64,000 nucleotides of DNA from Candidatus Dormiibacterota bacterium (GCA_035544955.1 DASZZN010000005.1:62001-126000); one strand, 5' to 3'. Positions 1 through 8,331 are shown, numbered from the stretch's first letter. A program made the numbers and translations. Notes: generated by a model from the sequence alone, not told the origin.

Positions 1-1
1 G

Positions 2-2563
2 AAGGAGCTCCGCCAGCGCTACGACGCCAACGATGAGGTCACCCTGGTCGCCGAACTCGGGCGCATCCCGCTCGAGGACGCCGCCCGGCTGGTCCGGGCT
101 TTCGCCACCTACTTCCAGCTGGTCAACCTCGCCGAGCTCGAGCGCCAGGCTCGATCCGTGGCGGAGACAACGGAGGACGCTGGGGAGCTGGACCGATCCG
201 TCGCTCGCTTCGCGGCGCAGCGCATCTCCGCCGACCGGCTGACCGCCACGCTCCAACAGCTGGAGGTGCGGCCGGTGCTCACCGCGCATCCCACGGAAGC
301 CGTCCGGCGCAGCATCCTCGACCACCAGGACCGAATCGGCCAGGAGCTGGCGCAGCTGCGCGCACCGCTTTCAACCCGTGAGCGCGACCGAGTCAGGCAA
401 CGGATGGCCACCCAGGTCGAGGTCCTCTGGCATACGGATGAAGTCCGATCGGTCCGTCCGCGCGTGCTCGATGAAGTCGGGAATGCGCTGTTCTACCTGG
501 AGCGCACCTTCTTCGACGCCATTCCGGACGTGCATCAGCAACTCGCCGAGGCGCTGGTTCGGCACTACCCGGGCATCCAGGTGCCGCTGGACCCGCCGAT
601 TCGGCTTGGCTCGTGGGTCGGAAGCGATCAGGATGGCAACCCCAACGCCAATGCCGCGATGCTGACCGAAACGCTGCGGCTGCAACGGCGCACGCTCCTG
701 ACCCGCTACCGGGAGCGCGTGCGCGAGCTGGCGCGGGACCTCAGTCAATCCACGCGCCTGACGCAGGTGAGCGACGAGCTGACGGCGTCGATAAGGCGCG
801 ATGAGGCGGTGCTGGCGGACTATGCCGAGACCCTCTCACCCGGGACTAAGGACGAACCGTACCGGCGCAAACTCTCCTTCGTCTGGCGGCGGTTGGGCGC
901 CACGCTTGATGGAGAACCCGCGGCCTACGCGTCGGCCGATGAGCTGGCCGCGGACCTCGACCTGCTGGACGTCAGCCTTCGCCGCCACGCCGGCGCCGCT
1001 GTCGCGGACGGCGATTTGCTTCGCTTACGCCGCCAGGTGCGGGCCTTCGGATTCATCGGCGCCCGCCTCGATGTCCGCCAGCATCGCGCCGTGGTCCGCG
1101 CGGCTGGGATCGAGGTGGTGAACCGCCTCGGGGCTGCATCGGATCGGCGCCGATCCGCGACGCTCAACCCACCGCCGATCTCGCTCGACGCGGGCCGCTG
1201 GTCAGCCGCGACGGGCAACCTGCTCGCCACACTTTCGGCGATGGCAGCGGCGCAAAAGGCGGCGCCCGGCTCAGCCCAGACCTTCATCCTGAGCATGACC
1301 GAAAGCGGCGACGACATCCTGCAGGCCCTCTTCCTTGCGGGCCTCGCGGGCCTTCACGACCTCTCTGCCGACCCGCCGAGGAGCGACCTCGATATCGTGC
1401 CGCTCTTCGAAACCTCCGAGGCGTTAGAACGCGGCCCCGCGATTATCGAGAGCCTGTTGAGCGATCCGGTCTATGCCCGCCAGCTCGACGGACGGGGCGG
1501 GATCCAGGAAGTGATGCTCGGCTATTCGGACAGCAACAAGGAGGTCGGGTATCTTTCCGCGGCCTGGGCGCTGGACCGCGCGCACCAAGCGATCGCTACG
1601 GTCGTCGCGCGGCATGGACGGCGGCTGCGGATCTTCCACGGGCGCGGCGGAACGGTTGGCCGCGGCGGCGGCCCAACCCATGAGGCCATTCTGGCTCAGC
1701 CGGCGTCCGCGCCGGATCCCAGAATCAAGATCACCGAACAGGGCGAGGTCATCCATCGCAAGTACGCGCGCCCCGAAACCGCGCGCCACAACCTGGAGCT
1801 GGTACTTGGCGCCACGCTCGAGCACGTCTTGATGCCGGCTGAGGTGCGCGAACCGCATCCGGCGTGGCGAGACGCGATGGACGCGATGGCCGAGGAGAGC
1901 CGCCGGCAGTATCGCGCGCTCGTCTACGAGGACCCGGGCTTCCAGTCGTACTTCCAGCAGGCGACGCCGATCGAGGAGATCGCCCAGCTCAACACCGGCT
2001 CACGTCCGGTAAGTCGCGGCGGTACGCTCGCCGTCCAGGATCTGCGAGCCATTCCCTGGGTGTTCGCCTGGATGCAGAACCGGCACCTGCTGCCGGCCTG
2101 GTATGGTGCCGGCTCGGCATTTGCCACGTACGCGCAGCGACCTGGCGGCCTCGAATGCCTGCGCGACATGTATCAGCACTGGCTGTTCTTCCGATCGCTG
2201 GTGGACAACCTCCAGATGGTGCTGGCCAAGGCGGACATGCGGATCGCCCGGCAATACGCGAACCTGGTCGCCGACGCGGGCGAGCGGGACCGCCTCTTTT
2301 CGATCATCGAGGCGGAGTTTCAGCGGGCGCATGACGCGGTACTGCAGATCACTGGCCAGGAGTCTGTCCTCGAGCGGCAGCCCCAGCTTCTGGCGAGCCT
2401 CCGGCTTCGAGACCCCTACATCGATCCGATGAGCTACTTCCAGGTGCGTTTGCTGCGCGAGCTGCGCGGCCTCCCCGCCGGCGATTCGCGTCGCGCCGCA
2501 CACTTGCAGGCGGTGCTGCGGACGATCAATGGCATCGCGGCCGGCATGCAAAACACCGGCTGA
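2..2563 (+). CDS. ppc: Phosphoenolpyruvate carboxylase, 5' end outside window
   Basis: Carboxylates phosphoenolpyruvate with bicarbonate to oxaloacetate in the cytoplasm, refilling the TCA cycle. The frame is open from base 2 and already reads family sequence (YFQLVNLAE at about residues 37-45), so the true start lies upstream; the GTG at 158 is internal. 853 residues are visible; bacterial enzymes are usually 880-940. Visible motifs in order: LTAHPTEAVRR (catalytic His loop), GSWVGSDQDGNPN, MLGYSDSNKEVGYLSAAWAL, FHGRGGTVGRGGGP, GSRPVSRGG, RAIPWVFAWMQ..LPAWYG, and the C-terminal NGIAAGMQNTG typical of the active-site tail. The usual SDSNKDGG is SDSNKEVG here, as in many Gram-positive-type enzymes. 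It runs tail to tail into prephenate dehydratase with one base between the stops. Confidence 0.97.
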   Translation, partial: KELRQRYDANDEVTLVAELGRIPLEDAARLVRAFATYFQLVNLAELERQARSVAETTEDAGELDRSVARFAAQRISADRLTATLQQLEVRPVLTAHPTEAVRRSILDHQDRIGQELAQLRAPLSTRERDRVRQRMATQVEVLWHTDEVRSVRPRVLDEVGNALFYLERTFFDAIPDVHQQLAEALVRHYPGIQVPLDPPIRLGSWVGSDQDGNPNANAAMLTETLRLQRRTLLTRYRERVRELARDLSQSTRLTQVSDELTASIRRDEAVLADYAETLSPGTKDEPYRRKLSFVWRRLGATLDGEPAAYASADELAADLDLLDVSLRRHAGAAVADGDLLRLRRQVRAFGFIGARLDVRQHRAVVRAAGIEVVNRLGAASDRRRSATLNPPPISLDAGRWSAATGNLLATLSAMAAAQKAAPGSAQTFILSMTESGDDILQALFLAGLAGLHDLSADPPRSDLDIVPLFETSEALERGPAIIESLLSDPVYARQLDGRGGIQEVMLGYSDSNKEVGYLSAAWALDRAHQAIATVVARHGRRLRIFHGRGGTVGRGGGPTHEAILAQPASAPDPRIKITEQGEVIHRKYARPETARHNLELVLGATLEHVLMPAEVREPHPAWRDAMDAMAEESRRQYRALVYEDPGFQSYFQQATPIEEIAQLNTGSRPVSRGGTLAVQDLRAIPWVFAWMQNRHLLPAWYGAGSAFATYAQRPGGLECLRDMYQHWLFFRSLVDNLQMVLAKADMRIARQYANLVADAGERDRLFSIIEAEFQRAHDAVLQITGQESVLERQPQLLASLRLRDPYIDPMSYFQVRLLRELRGLPAGDSRRAAHLQAVLRTINGIAAGMQNTG

Positions 2564-2564
2564 T

Positions 2565-3470
2565 TTACGGTTCGGCGGGCGAGCGTCGCTTTCGGCTACG
2601 GCGTTTCGGCGGGGCGGCCGGTGGGAGGGCTCGGGTGTAGGTCCCCATCACCTGCAAGAACGTGGTAGCGTGCCGCGCCGCCCGCAGCGACTCCGCGACA
2701 TGCTTCTCGGATCGGCCGCCGTCCAGGTCGAGGTAAAAGAGGTACTCCCACGGCGGGTCGCGGCGCGGCCGTGACTCCAGCTTGGTGAGATTGACGCCCG
2801 TGTTGGCAAAACAAGCGAGCAAGCGAAAGAGAGCACCAGGCTCGTTGGCGACGGCGCAGACCACGGAGGTCTTCTTCCCGTGGCGCGGGCGCTTGATGCG
2901 CGGTGGCTTGGGCCGGCGCGGACCCCGCCGGGTAATGAGGAAGAAGCGGGTGATGTTCTCCTGCACCGTCTGGATCCGCTCCGCCATGATTTCCAATCCG
3001 TACAGCTCGGCGGCGCGACGCCCGGCGATCGCCGCCTGGTCCTTGCGGCCCTCCCGTTGAATCTGCTTCGCGGCCCCGGCCGTGTCATAGGCAGGGATGG
3101 GTTCGAGATGTTCTCGCACGATGAAGGCCTCGCACTGCGCCAGTGCCTGCGGATGTGACAGGACGCGGTTGATCCGGCCGCGCTCGGCGCCTGGCATTGC
3201 CAGGAGGCAGTGGTCGACCTGGAGGGCCACCTCCGCGACCACGAGCGCGCGGTACTCGAGCAGGAGGTCGTAGGTCTCGAGCACGCTGCCCCCCTGCGAG
3301 TTCTCGACCGGGACCAACGCGAAGTCCACCGACTGGTCGGCAACCCGGTGGAAGGCATGCCGCAGCGTTCGAAACGCCTGAGGCTTCGCGGTGGGGAAGG
3401 TGGCGTGGAGCGCCTCTTCGGAATAGGCGCCCGGTTCCCCCTGGTAGCCGATCGTGAGATCGCTGGCGAT
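2565..3470 (-). CDS. pheA: Prephenate dehydratase with ACT domain, apparent ATC start
   Basis: Converts prephenate to phenylpyruvate in phenylalanine synthesis. The catalytic domain starts TIGYQGEPGAYSEEAL and continues through VPVENSQGGSV and the catalytic TRF triad (ENITRFFLI); the C-terminal ACT domain has the EPGALFRLL and ESRP elements that bind phenylalanine, so feedback inhibition is expected. No chorismate mutase domain is present (monofunctional). The frame is closed by TAG at 3482-3480, and between it and the conserved N-terminus there is no ATG, GTG or TTG; the first GTG (3329) would delete about 46 conserved residues. ATC at 3470-3468 lies exactly 6 nt after TAGAGT and would give a 301-residue protein starting (M)ASDLTIGYQG. 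A base error in the assembly is the alternative. Function is certain; the start is inferred. Confidence 0.93.
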   Translation of the reverse strand: MASDLTIGYQGEPGAYSEEALHATFPTAKPQAFRTLRHAFHRVADQSVDFALVPVENSQGGSVLETYDLLLEYRALVVAEVALQVDHCLLAMPGAERGRINRVLSHPQALAQCEAFIVREHLEPIPAYDTAGAAKQIQREGRKDQAAIAGRRAAELYGLEIMAERIQTVQENITRFFLITRRGPRRPKPPRIKRPRHGKKTSVVCAVANEPGALFRLLACFANTGVNLTKLESRPRRDPPWEYLFYLDLDGGRSEKHVAESLRAARHATTFLQVMGTYTRALPPAAPPKRRSRKRRSPAEP

Positions 3471-3476
3471 CTCGCA

Positions 3477-3482
3477 ACTCTA
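3477..3482 (-). promoter_or_regulatory. -10 box for leaderless pheA
   Basis: TAGAGT on the minus strand, 6 nt before the proposed ATC start at 3470. It fits TANNNT and places transcription initiation at or next to the first codon. No convincing -35 box is visible. The opposing -10 box for the next gene lies 8 bp away. Confidence 0.45.
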
Positions 3483-3489
3483 TCGAACC

Positions 3490-3495
3490 TAGGAT
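3490..3495 (+). promoter_or_regulatory. -10 box of leaderless gene at 3502
   Basis: TAGGAT followed by six bases and then ATG at 3502. No Shine-Dalgarno sequence fits in the space, so the transcript should start at the ATG. No clear -35 hexamer is seen. Confidence 0.55.
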
Positions 3496-3501
3496 CTATT
3501 C

Positions 3502-3831
3502 ATGAGCCAGGTCAATGTCATCGTGATCCACGTGCGAGCGAAGCAAGCGGCCGAGTATGAAAAGTTGTTCGTCGAACGTCAGCTGCCGCGGTGGCGCGAC
3601 TATCACAAACGGGGCAAGTTCATCAGTGCCCGGTTTTTCCGATCACAGTTCGGTTCGGACGAACGCAAGTCTGTTGTCAAATACGTCATCGTCGTCGAGG
3701 TTCCCAGCATGGCGGAGCACCACGAACATGACTCGGACCCCGACTTCCAGGAGTTCGATCGGCTGGCCGACGAGTTTCAACCGGAAGGCCCCCTGGTTTT
3801 TGGAGGAGATCTGATCCACTCCGTGGGTTGA
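3502..3831 (+). CDS. Conserved hypothetical protein, possible dimeric alpha-beta barrel
   Basis: 109 residues, no signal peptide or membrane segment. The start reads MSQVNVIVIHVRAKQAAEYE, a beta strand then helix, followed by QLPRWRDYHKRGKFISARFF and a strand VVKYVIVVEV, then an acidic, His-rich stretch (MAEHHEHDSDPDFQEFD). The strand-helix-strand rhythm and small size recall dimeric alpha-beta barrel (ABM/EthD-like) proteins, but I see no diagnostic motif, so function is unassigned. ATG at 3502 is chosen because a TANNNT box sits exactly 6 nt upstream. It is divergent from pheA with 31 bp between start codons and converges on the glycosyltransferase gene, ending one base before it. Confidence 0.75.
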   Translation: MSQVNVIVIHVRAKQAAEYEKLFVERQLPRWRDYHKRGKFISARFFRSQFGSDERKSVVKYVIVVEVPSMAEHHEHDSDPDFQEFDRLADEFQPEGPLVFGGDLIHSVG

Positions 3832-3832
3832 G

Positions 3833-5281
3833 CTAATCGAGGGCTTTCAGGCGCGGCCAGGCCTGGTCGAGCGGAACCAGCGGGCTGCGACAGATCCAGA
3901 TCGCCTTTCCGTATTCCTCGTTACGCAGTCCGTAAGAGTTCGTGATGGTGCCGGCCTGCTGGATGTCGCCAAAGAGCGTCGCCAGGTATCCCCGTGGATA
4001 GCCGACCACGATGACGGTCGACGGCGCCATGTGCGCCGGCGCCCAGTAATAGTAGGTAAGGTGTGCCGACACCACCGGCGGCAGGCCGTGCCCGTAGAAA
4101 TCGAGCGCGCCGGCCTCGCCGTAGTTGCTCGCCAGGATCATCACCGAACTGCGGTCGGATAACGGCAGCCGCTGGTAGACGGTGGTCACCTGTTCGACCA
4201 GGTCGGGCCAGCCGTACATGTCGGCAAAATCTTTTCGCGCCTTCCAGATGCCCGAGTCGGCCATGGCCTTCGCAGGCAGGATCGGCAACCCAATGGGCAG
4301 GAGGACGAGCGTGATCGCCACGGCGACCGACACCGCGACGCGGCGGATCCAGCGATGGCGCACCGCCTCGACGAACCAGATGGCCCCCGCCGCGTAGGCG
4401 AGCGGATAAATCGGCGCGGGATAGTAGGCCTTTCCGCCGACGAGGAAGAAGAACAGCTCGACGGCAATGATCGTGACCGCGGCCGCCTTGAGGCGTTCGT
4501 CGCGCCAGAGCCACCACACACCCATGACGATGGGAGGGAGGAGCTGCGGACCGGCAAGCAGGAGTTGCTGCAGGACGTAGGCGATGGGACCGTCGGTGGC
4601 CCCACGGTGGTGGATCGTATACGCGACGCTGTCCCAGTGATGCCCAACCTGCCAGACGAGGTTCGGCACCAGGAGAAGGATGGCGATGCCGAAGCCAAGC
4701 CACGGCCAGCGGCTCGCAAGATGCCAGCGGGCCTTTGTGGCGAGGAGTCCGACCAGCATGGCGATGCCGAGGCCGATCACGGTGTACTTCGTCTCCAGGC
4801 CGACGCCGAACACCACTCCGAGCAGCAGCCACTCCCTCGGGTCGGCTCCGCGGAGCAACCGGACGAAGAGCAGGCACACGACTGCCCAGACGAGCTCGTC
4901 GAAGCTGACCGTCTGGTAGAGGATGTTGGCCCCGACGAACATCGGCGAGATCAACACGGCCAGCGCCGCGAGCGTCTGCGCCAGCCGATTGCCGCCAAGC
5001 TCGCGGGCAATGAGGGCCGCGACGACGATGATCCCGGCGCCGGCCAGCACAGTGAGCAACCGTAGCGCCGGCAGCAAACCCGGGAAGATCGCCTGGTCGA
5101 GCCTCGCCAGCAATGGGGTGATTGGCGGGTAGTCGACGTAGCCGAGGGCGAGATGCTGGCTCGACGCCAGGTAGTAAAGCTCGTCTCGGTGCCAGCCGTA
5201 GCGGTCCGCGACCGCCATCGTCACCCCCACCTTGGCAGCGACCAGCAGGAGCAGGGCCGTCCAGGGTGGGCTTGCCTTGAT
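3833..5281 (-). CDS. GT39-type membrane glycosyltransferase, apparent ATC start
   Basis: Polytopic membrane protein of the dolichol-phosphate-mannose transferase/ArnT-like superfamily, which moves a sugar from a polyprenyl-phosphate donor to a protein or lipid on the outer face. The signature acidic motif HRDELYYLASS lies directly after the first membrane helix and is followed by YVDYPPITPLLARLD; about ten hydrophobic segments follow, then a soluble C-terminal part. The first canonical start (GTG 5230) falls in the middle of helix 1. The frame is open back to TAG at 5293, with no ATG/GTG/TTG. ATC at 5281-5279, 6 nt after TAGCTT, would give (M)KASPPWTALLLLVAAKVG, a proper first helix, and a 482-residue protein. 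Donor and acceptor are unknown. Confidence 0.85.
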   Translation of the reverse strand: MKASPPWTALLLLVAAKVGVTMAVADRYGWHRDELYYLASSQHLALGYVDYPPITPLLARLDQAIFPGLLPALRLLTVLAGAGIIVVAALIARELGGNRLAQTLAALAVLISPMFVGANILYQTVSFDELVWAVVCLLFVRLLRGADPREWLLLGVVFGVGLETKYTVIGLGIAMLVGLLATKARWHLASRWPWLGFGIAILLLVPNLVWQVGHHWDSVAYTIHHRGATDGPIAYVLQQLLLAGPQLLPPIVMGVWWLWRDERLKAAAVTIIAVELFFFLVGGKAYYPAPIYPLAYAAGAIWFVEAVRHRWIRRVAVSVAVAITLVLLPIGLPILPAKAMADSGIWKARKDFADMYGWPDLVEQVTTVYQRLPLSDRSSVMILASNYGEAGALDFYGHGLPPVVSAHLTYYYWAPAHMAPSTVIVVGYPRGYLATLFGDIQQAGTITNSYGLRNEEYGKAIWICRSPLVPLDQAWPRLKALD

Positions 5282-5287
5282 GGTGCC

Positions 5288-5293
5288 AAGCTA
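5288..5293 (-). promoter_or_regulatory. -10 box for leaderless glycosyltransferase gene
   Basis: TAGCTT on the minus strand followed by six bases and the proposed ATC start at 5281. The geometry is identical to that of pheA and of the ATG genes at 3502 and 5313. Confidence 0.45.
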
Positions 5294-5300
5294 GCACAGC

Positions 5301-5306
5301 GATAAT
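5301..5306 (+). promoter_or_regulatory. -10 box of leaderless gene at 5313
   Basis: GATAAT, one mismatch from TATAAT, followed by TGCTTG and ATG at 5313 (6-nt gap). No room for a ribosome binding site after the predicted transcription start. Confidence 0.6.
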
Positions 5307-5312
5307 TGCTTG

Positions 5313-5738
5313 ATGGACTCAGAGGGACAAACGGGCGTCACGGCGGCCGACGAACAGTTCCTCGCCGCGTTCGAGGCAGGAAAGATCGCCAATCAGGACT
5401 TCCATCATCGCGACCACCTTCGGCTGGCCTGGATCCAAATCCGCCGGCTGGAACTCGATCGAGCAGCCGATACCGTCGCCGGGGCGATCCGGCGATTCGC
5501 CGCCCACCACGGGCATGCCGACCGCTACCACGAGACAATGACGCGCTTCTGGGTGCGCGTGGTCGGCATGGGAATCACCCGTCACCCGACGCTGTCCTTT
5601 GACGACCTGCTGGCCGCTGAACCGCACCTCCTCGACAAGAACCTGCCGTTCCGTCACTGGTCGCGGGAGCGCATGGCCAGCGATGACGCGAGGCGGCAGT
5701 GGTTGGAGCCGGATATCAGGCTGATGCCCGCGTCGTAG
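5313..5738 (+). CDS. Conserved hypothetical protein, HHRDHLRLAW motif
   Basis: 141 residues, soluble, mostly helical. The clearest feature is DFHHRDHLRLAWIQIRRLELDRA near residues 29-51, with a cluster of three histidines and two aspartates, followed by AHHGHADRYHETMTRFWVRVV, which adds more His residues, and a C-terminal PFRHWSRERMASDDARRQWLEPD. The spaced His/Asp residues on two helices could bind a metal, but this is inference. ATG 5313 is preferred over TTG 5310 because of the leaderless -10 spacing. The gene is divergent from the glycosyltransferase with 31 bp between starts. I do not recognise a named family. Confidence 0.75.
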   Translation: MDSEGQTGVTAADEQFLAAFEAGKIANQDFHHRDHLRLAWIQIRRLELDRAADTVAGAIRRFAAHHGHADRYHETMTRFWVRVVGMGITRHPTLSFDDLLAAEPHLLDKNLPFRHWSRERMASDDARRQWLEPDIRLMPAS

Positions 5739-6081
5739 TCCTCATCCCGAACGTCTCAAACGCTCGCATGGCACTGAAGCGCCGCTCGCGTGGGCCGACG
5801 GGCCCGGGGGCGAGCGGACGATCAAAGTCCGCGGCAAGATCTTTGCCTTTCTCAGCGAGGACGGGGAGAAGCTGTACTTGACGGTCAAGCTGCCAGAATC
5901 CTCAGAGGCCGCGCTCGGTTTGCCGTTCACCTTCCCGACCCGCTATCGCCTTGGTCGGAGCGGCTGGGTTTCGGTACGGTTTCCGAAGGGCTCCGCGATC
6001 CCGGTGGACATGTTCCGGGATTGGATCGCAGAGAGCTATCGTGCGGTCGCGCCGGCGAGCCTGGTCAAAAAACTGGGCTAG
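5725..6081 (+). pseudogene. MmcQ/YjbR-like protein remnant, N-terminus lost
   Basis: The C-terminal two thirds match the MmcQ/YjbR fold (small DNA-binding-like proteins of unknown role): GERTIKVRGKIFAFLSEDGE, VKLPESSEAALGLPF, GRSGWVSVRFP, IAESYRAVAPASLVKKLG. The frame is open from 5725 (after TGA 5722-5724), but the usual N-terminal helix ending in a LSLPG-like turn is replaced by unrelated sequence, and no ATG/GTG/TTG occurs before TTG 5878, which would leave only 67 residues. No TANNNT box precedes the in-frame ATC at 5821. Most likely a 5'-truncated gene; a noncanonical start cannot be excluded. Its stop overlaps the stop of the converging debranching enzyme gene. Confidence 0.55.
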
Positions 6082-8252
6082 GTCCGCGCTAGCGGCGTTT
6101 CCTGGAGCGGCGGTCGTGGCATTCGACCGTGGACGATCTCGAATCCCGTCGTATTGCTCAGGACGTCGACCTCGTCGCGTTTCAACCGCAGCTGGGCGGC
6201 ACCTTTACCGGCGCGCAGATTGGTCAGCGTCAGGTCGGGCAGCCAGTCGGGTAAGTCGGGATTCACATAGATGACCTTCGCGTTGCCGGCGGTATGAATC
6301 CCACAGAGGACGGCGACCAGTCGAAAGATCGCGGCGGCCGCCCAAGCTTGGGGCACGTTGGTCCCGAGATAGGGGACCGGATAGGCTCCCGGCTCGCGCG
6401 CAACCCCCGCCCACAGCTCCGGCAGGCTGTAGTGTTCGAAGCGCTCGGCGGCGGCGAAGATGCCCTCCGCGATCTGGTGCGCCTCGGTGTGCCGGCCGGC
6501 ACGTCGAAATCCGCCGGCGATCGTGGCGTTGTCGTGCGGCCAGACCGATCCCAGGTGATAGGAGTTGGGATTGTAGGAGGGATGCTTCATCGAGAGCGTG
6601 CGGATGCCCCAGCCGCTCCACATATCGGGCTGCATCAGGCGGTCGACAACGCGGTTGGCACGATCGGGTGGGACGATGCCGCTGGCGAGGCAGTGCCCCG
6701 CGTTCGACGCCACCGATCGGATGGGCCGTTTCTCACCGTCGAGGCCCAGGTAATAGGTGCCCTCTTCCTCCCACCAGAACCGCTCGTTGAACTCTTCAAA
6801 GAGGCGGATGGCACGTTGTCGCAGCTCCGCGGACCGTGCGTCGTCGCCCCAGATCTGATAGGCCTCCGACATGCGCAGCAGCGCGTCGAAGGCGTAGCCC
6901 TGGAGCTCGCACAACGCAATCGGTAGCGGGGCAATCGTGCCGTCCTCGTGCTGGATGCTGTCGTGCGAGTCTTTCCATCCCTGGTTATAGAAGCCGACCG
7001 GCGAGCGTGTCTTGTATTCCTGGAAGCCATCGCCGTCACGGTCGCCGTACTCGAGCATCCATTTGAGCGCGGCCTCGGCATTCGGCCGGTAGCGGTTGAG
7101 GATCTCCTTGTCGCCCGACCATTGGTAGGCATAGGAGAAAACGATCAGGAACAGGAGCGTGGCATCCGCCGTGCCGTAGTAAGGCGTGAAGGGAAGGAGG
7201 CCGAGGCTGGCCAGTTCCCCATAGCGCAGCTCGTGCGGGATCTTGCCTGGTTCTTTGTCCTGCGTGGGATTGTCATCGGTCGCCTGCACCCGCGACAGCC
7301 GATCGAGGGCGCCGAAGGCGAACTCGGGAAAGCCGCTGATGCTTTCCATCGCGACCACCAGTGAGTCACGACCGAAGAGCGTCACGTACCAGGGGATGCC
7401 GGCCGCGGGAATGTAGACGCCGCGGCGCACCGCGAAATCCGACATCCGGAGTGCCTCCATGTCGGCGACGGCTTGACGCCAGATGCGGGGCAGCGTCGCG
7501 TGGCCGGTGGCGGCGACGGCGACCGCCGGCAGCACGCCGGTGGCCATCTCCGGGTCGCGGTTCTGGATGGCACGGCAGGGCAGCACCCGGGCGCGCTTCC
7601 CACCGATGACGGGCAGCCACTCGATGCAGGTGTGCCAGGTCTGCTTCGGTGCGAGGTTGATGACGAACTGCATCCGGCCATTGGCGAACTCGGGGTGCGA
7701 GTCTTCCCGTTCGACACAGACATGCAGCTCGCGCTTGAACGAGCCGTTGGTGTAGGTCGTGCGCAACTCACCGGCTTTCTCGTGCCACGAACTCTGCAGG
7801 TCGCCGCGGCGCACCAGCCGCTTTCGCCGCACGTCGAAGATGTCGGCGAAGTCCGACTCGATGGCGACTTCCAGGATCAGGCGGACCGGATGCGCCGCGT
7901 AACTGACCAGGTCGTAGTCCTCGTGGACCCCTTCGAAGATCGTGCGATCGAGGCGGAAGCCGATCGCCCGTTCTTTGAGGACGATGTCGTGTTCGGCGCC
8001 ATTCTGCGTGCCGGCCAGCGGAAGTTCCGGGGTGGTGAACTCGTGGCGCACCGAAAAGTGATCGATCGTGCTGGCGTCGAGCAGGAGCGGGACCCGCCCG
8101 TTGATCGTGACGGAGTAGCTGGACACGAAACGGGTATCGCGGGCGAAGAAGCCGAAGGCGCCAGTCGGATCCAGCGTGGCGTTGGGGTCGGAGACCATGA
8201 ACTGGTGGTCGTGGTTGATGGTGATCGTCGGCAAGCCGTGGGTGACCGGCAT
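6078..8252 (-). CDS. Amylo-alpha-1,6-glucosidase (glycogen debranching type), copy 1
   Basis: 724 residues, cytoplasmic. An N-terminal beta-sandwich domain (about residues 1-250; ITINHDHQFMVSDPNATLD, FARDTRFVSSYSVTING) precedes an (alpha/alpha)6-barrel catalytic domain (GIPWYVTLFGRDSLVVAMES, EPGKIPHELRYGE, GDRDGDGFQEY, NQGWKDSHDSIQ, GSVWPHDNATIAGGFRRAG). This is the bis-domain GDE family, which hydrolyses alpha-1,6 branches in glycogen or related glucans. ATG 8252 follows AGGAG at a 9-nt gap, so unlike its neighbours it uses a Shine-Dalgarno site. A close paralogue of nearly equal length lies at 50082-52247; the two share the same domain order and most motifs. Substrate is inferred from the family. 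Confidence 0.9.
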   Translation of the reverse strand: MPVTHGLPTITINHDHQFMVSDPNATLDPTGAFGFFARDTRFVSSYSVTINGRVPLLLDASTIDHFSVRHEFTTPELPLAGTQNGAEHDIVLKERAIGFRLDRTIFEGVHEDYDLVSYAAHPVRLILEVAIESDFADIFDVRRKRLVRRGDLQSSWHEKAGELRTTYTNGSFKRELHVCVEREDSHPEFANGRMQFVINLAPKQTWHTCIEWLPVIGGKRARVLPCRAIQNRDPEMATGVLPAVAVAATGHATLPRIWRQAVADMEALRMSDFAVRRGVYIPAAGIPWYVTLFGRDSLVVAMESISGFPEFAFGALDRLSRVQATDDNPTQDKEPGKIPHELRYGELASLGLLPFTPYYGTADATLLFLIVFSYAYQWSGDKEILNRYRPNAEAALKWMLEYGDRDGDGFQEYKTRSPVGFYNQGWKDSHDSIQHEDGTIAPLPIALCELQGYAFDALLRMSEAYQIWGDDARSAELRQRAIRLFEEFNERFWWEEEGTYYLGLDGEKRPIRSVASNAGHCLASGIVPPDRANRVVDRLMQPDMWSGWGIRTLSMKHPSYNPNSYHLGSVWPHDNATIAGGFRRAGRHTEAHQIAEGIFAAAERFEHYSLPELWAGVAREPGAYPVPYLGTNVPQAWAAAAIFRLVAVLCGIHTAGNAKVIYVNPDLPDWLPDLTLTNLRAGKGAAQLRLKRDEVDVLSNTTGFEIVHGRMPRPPLQETPLART

Positions 8253-8331
8253 CTGCGGTGTCTCCTAGCGTAGCTGGAGGTTGGCGTCAACGCCACTTCC
8301 ACGCGTCGTCACCCGTTGTCTGCCTGCGCCG

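Noticed and set aside
3085-3477. 130-residue minus-strand frame starting TTG 3477 over the pheA N-terminus
   Set aside because: It is a shifted reading of pheA; the translation is Arg/Pro/Gly-rich with no family likeness, while the pheA frame reads clean family sequence.
3921-5297. 458-residue frame in another phase over the glycosyltransferase
   Set aside because: Arg/Pro/Ala-rich shadow of a high-GC gene; no hydrophobic segments, whereas the other phase gives a typical multi-helix protein.
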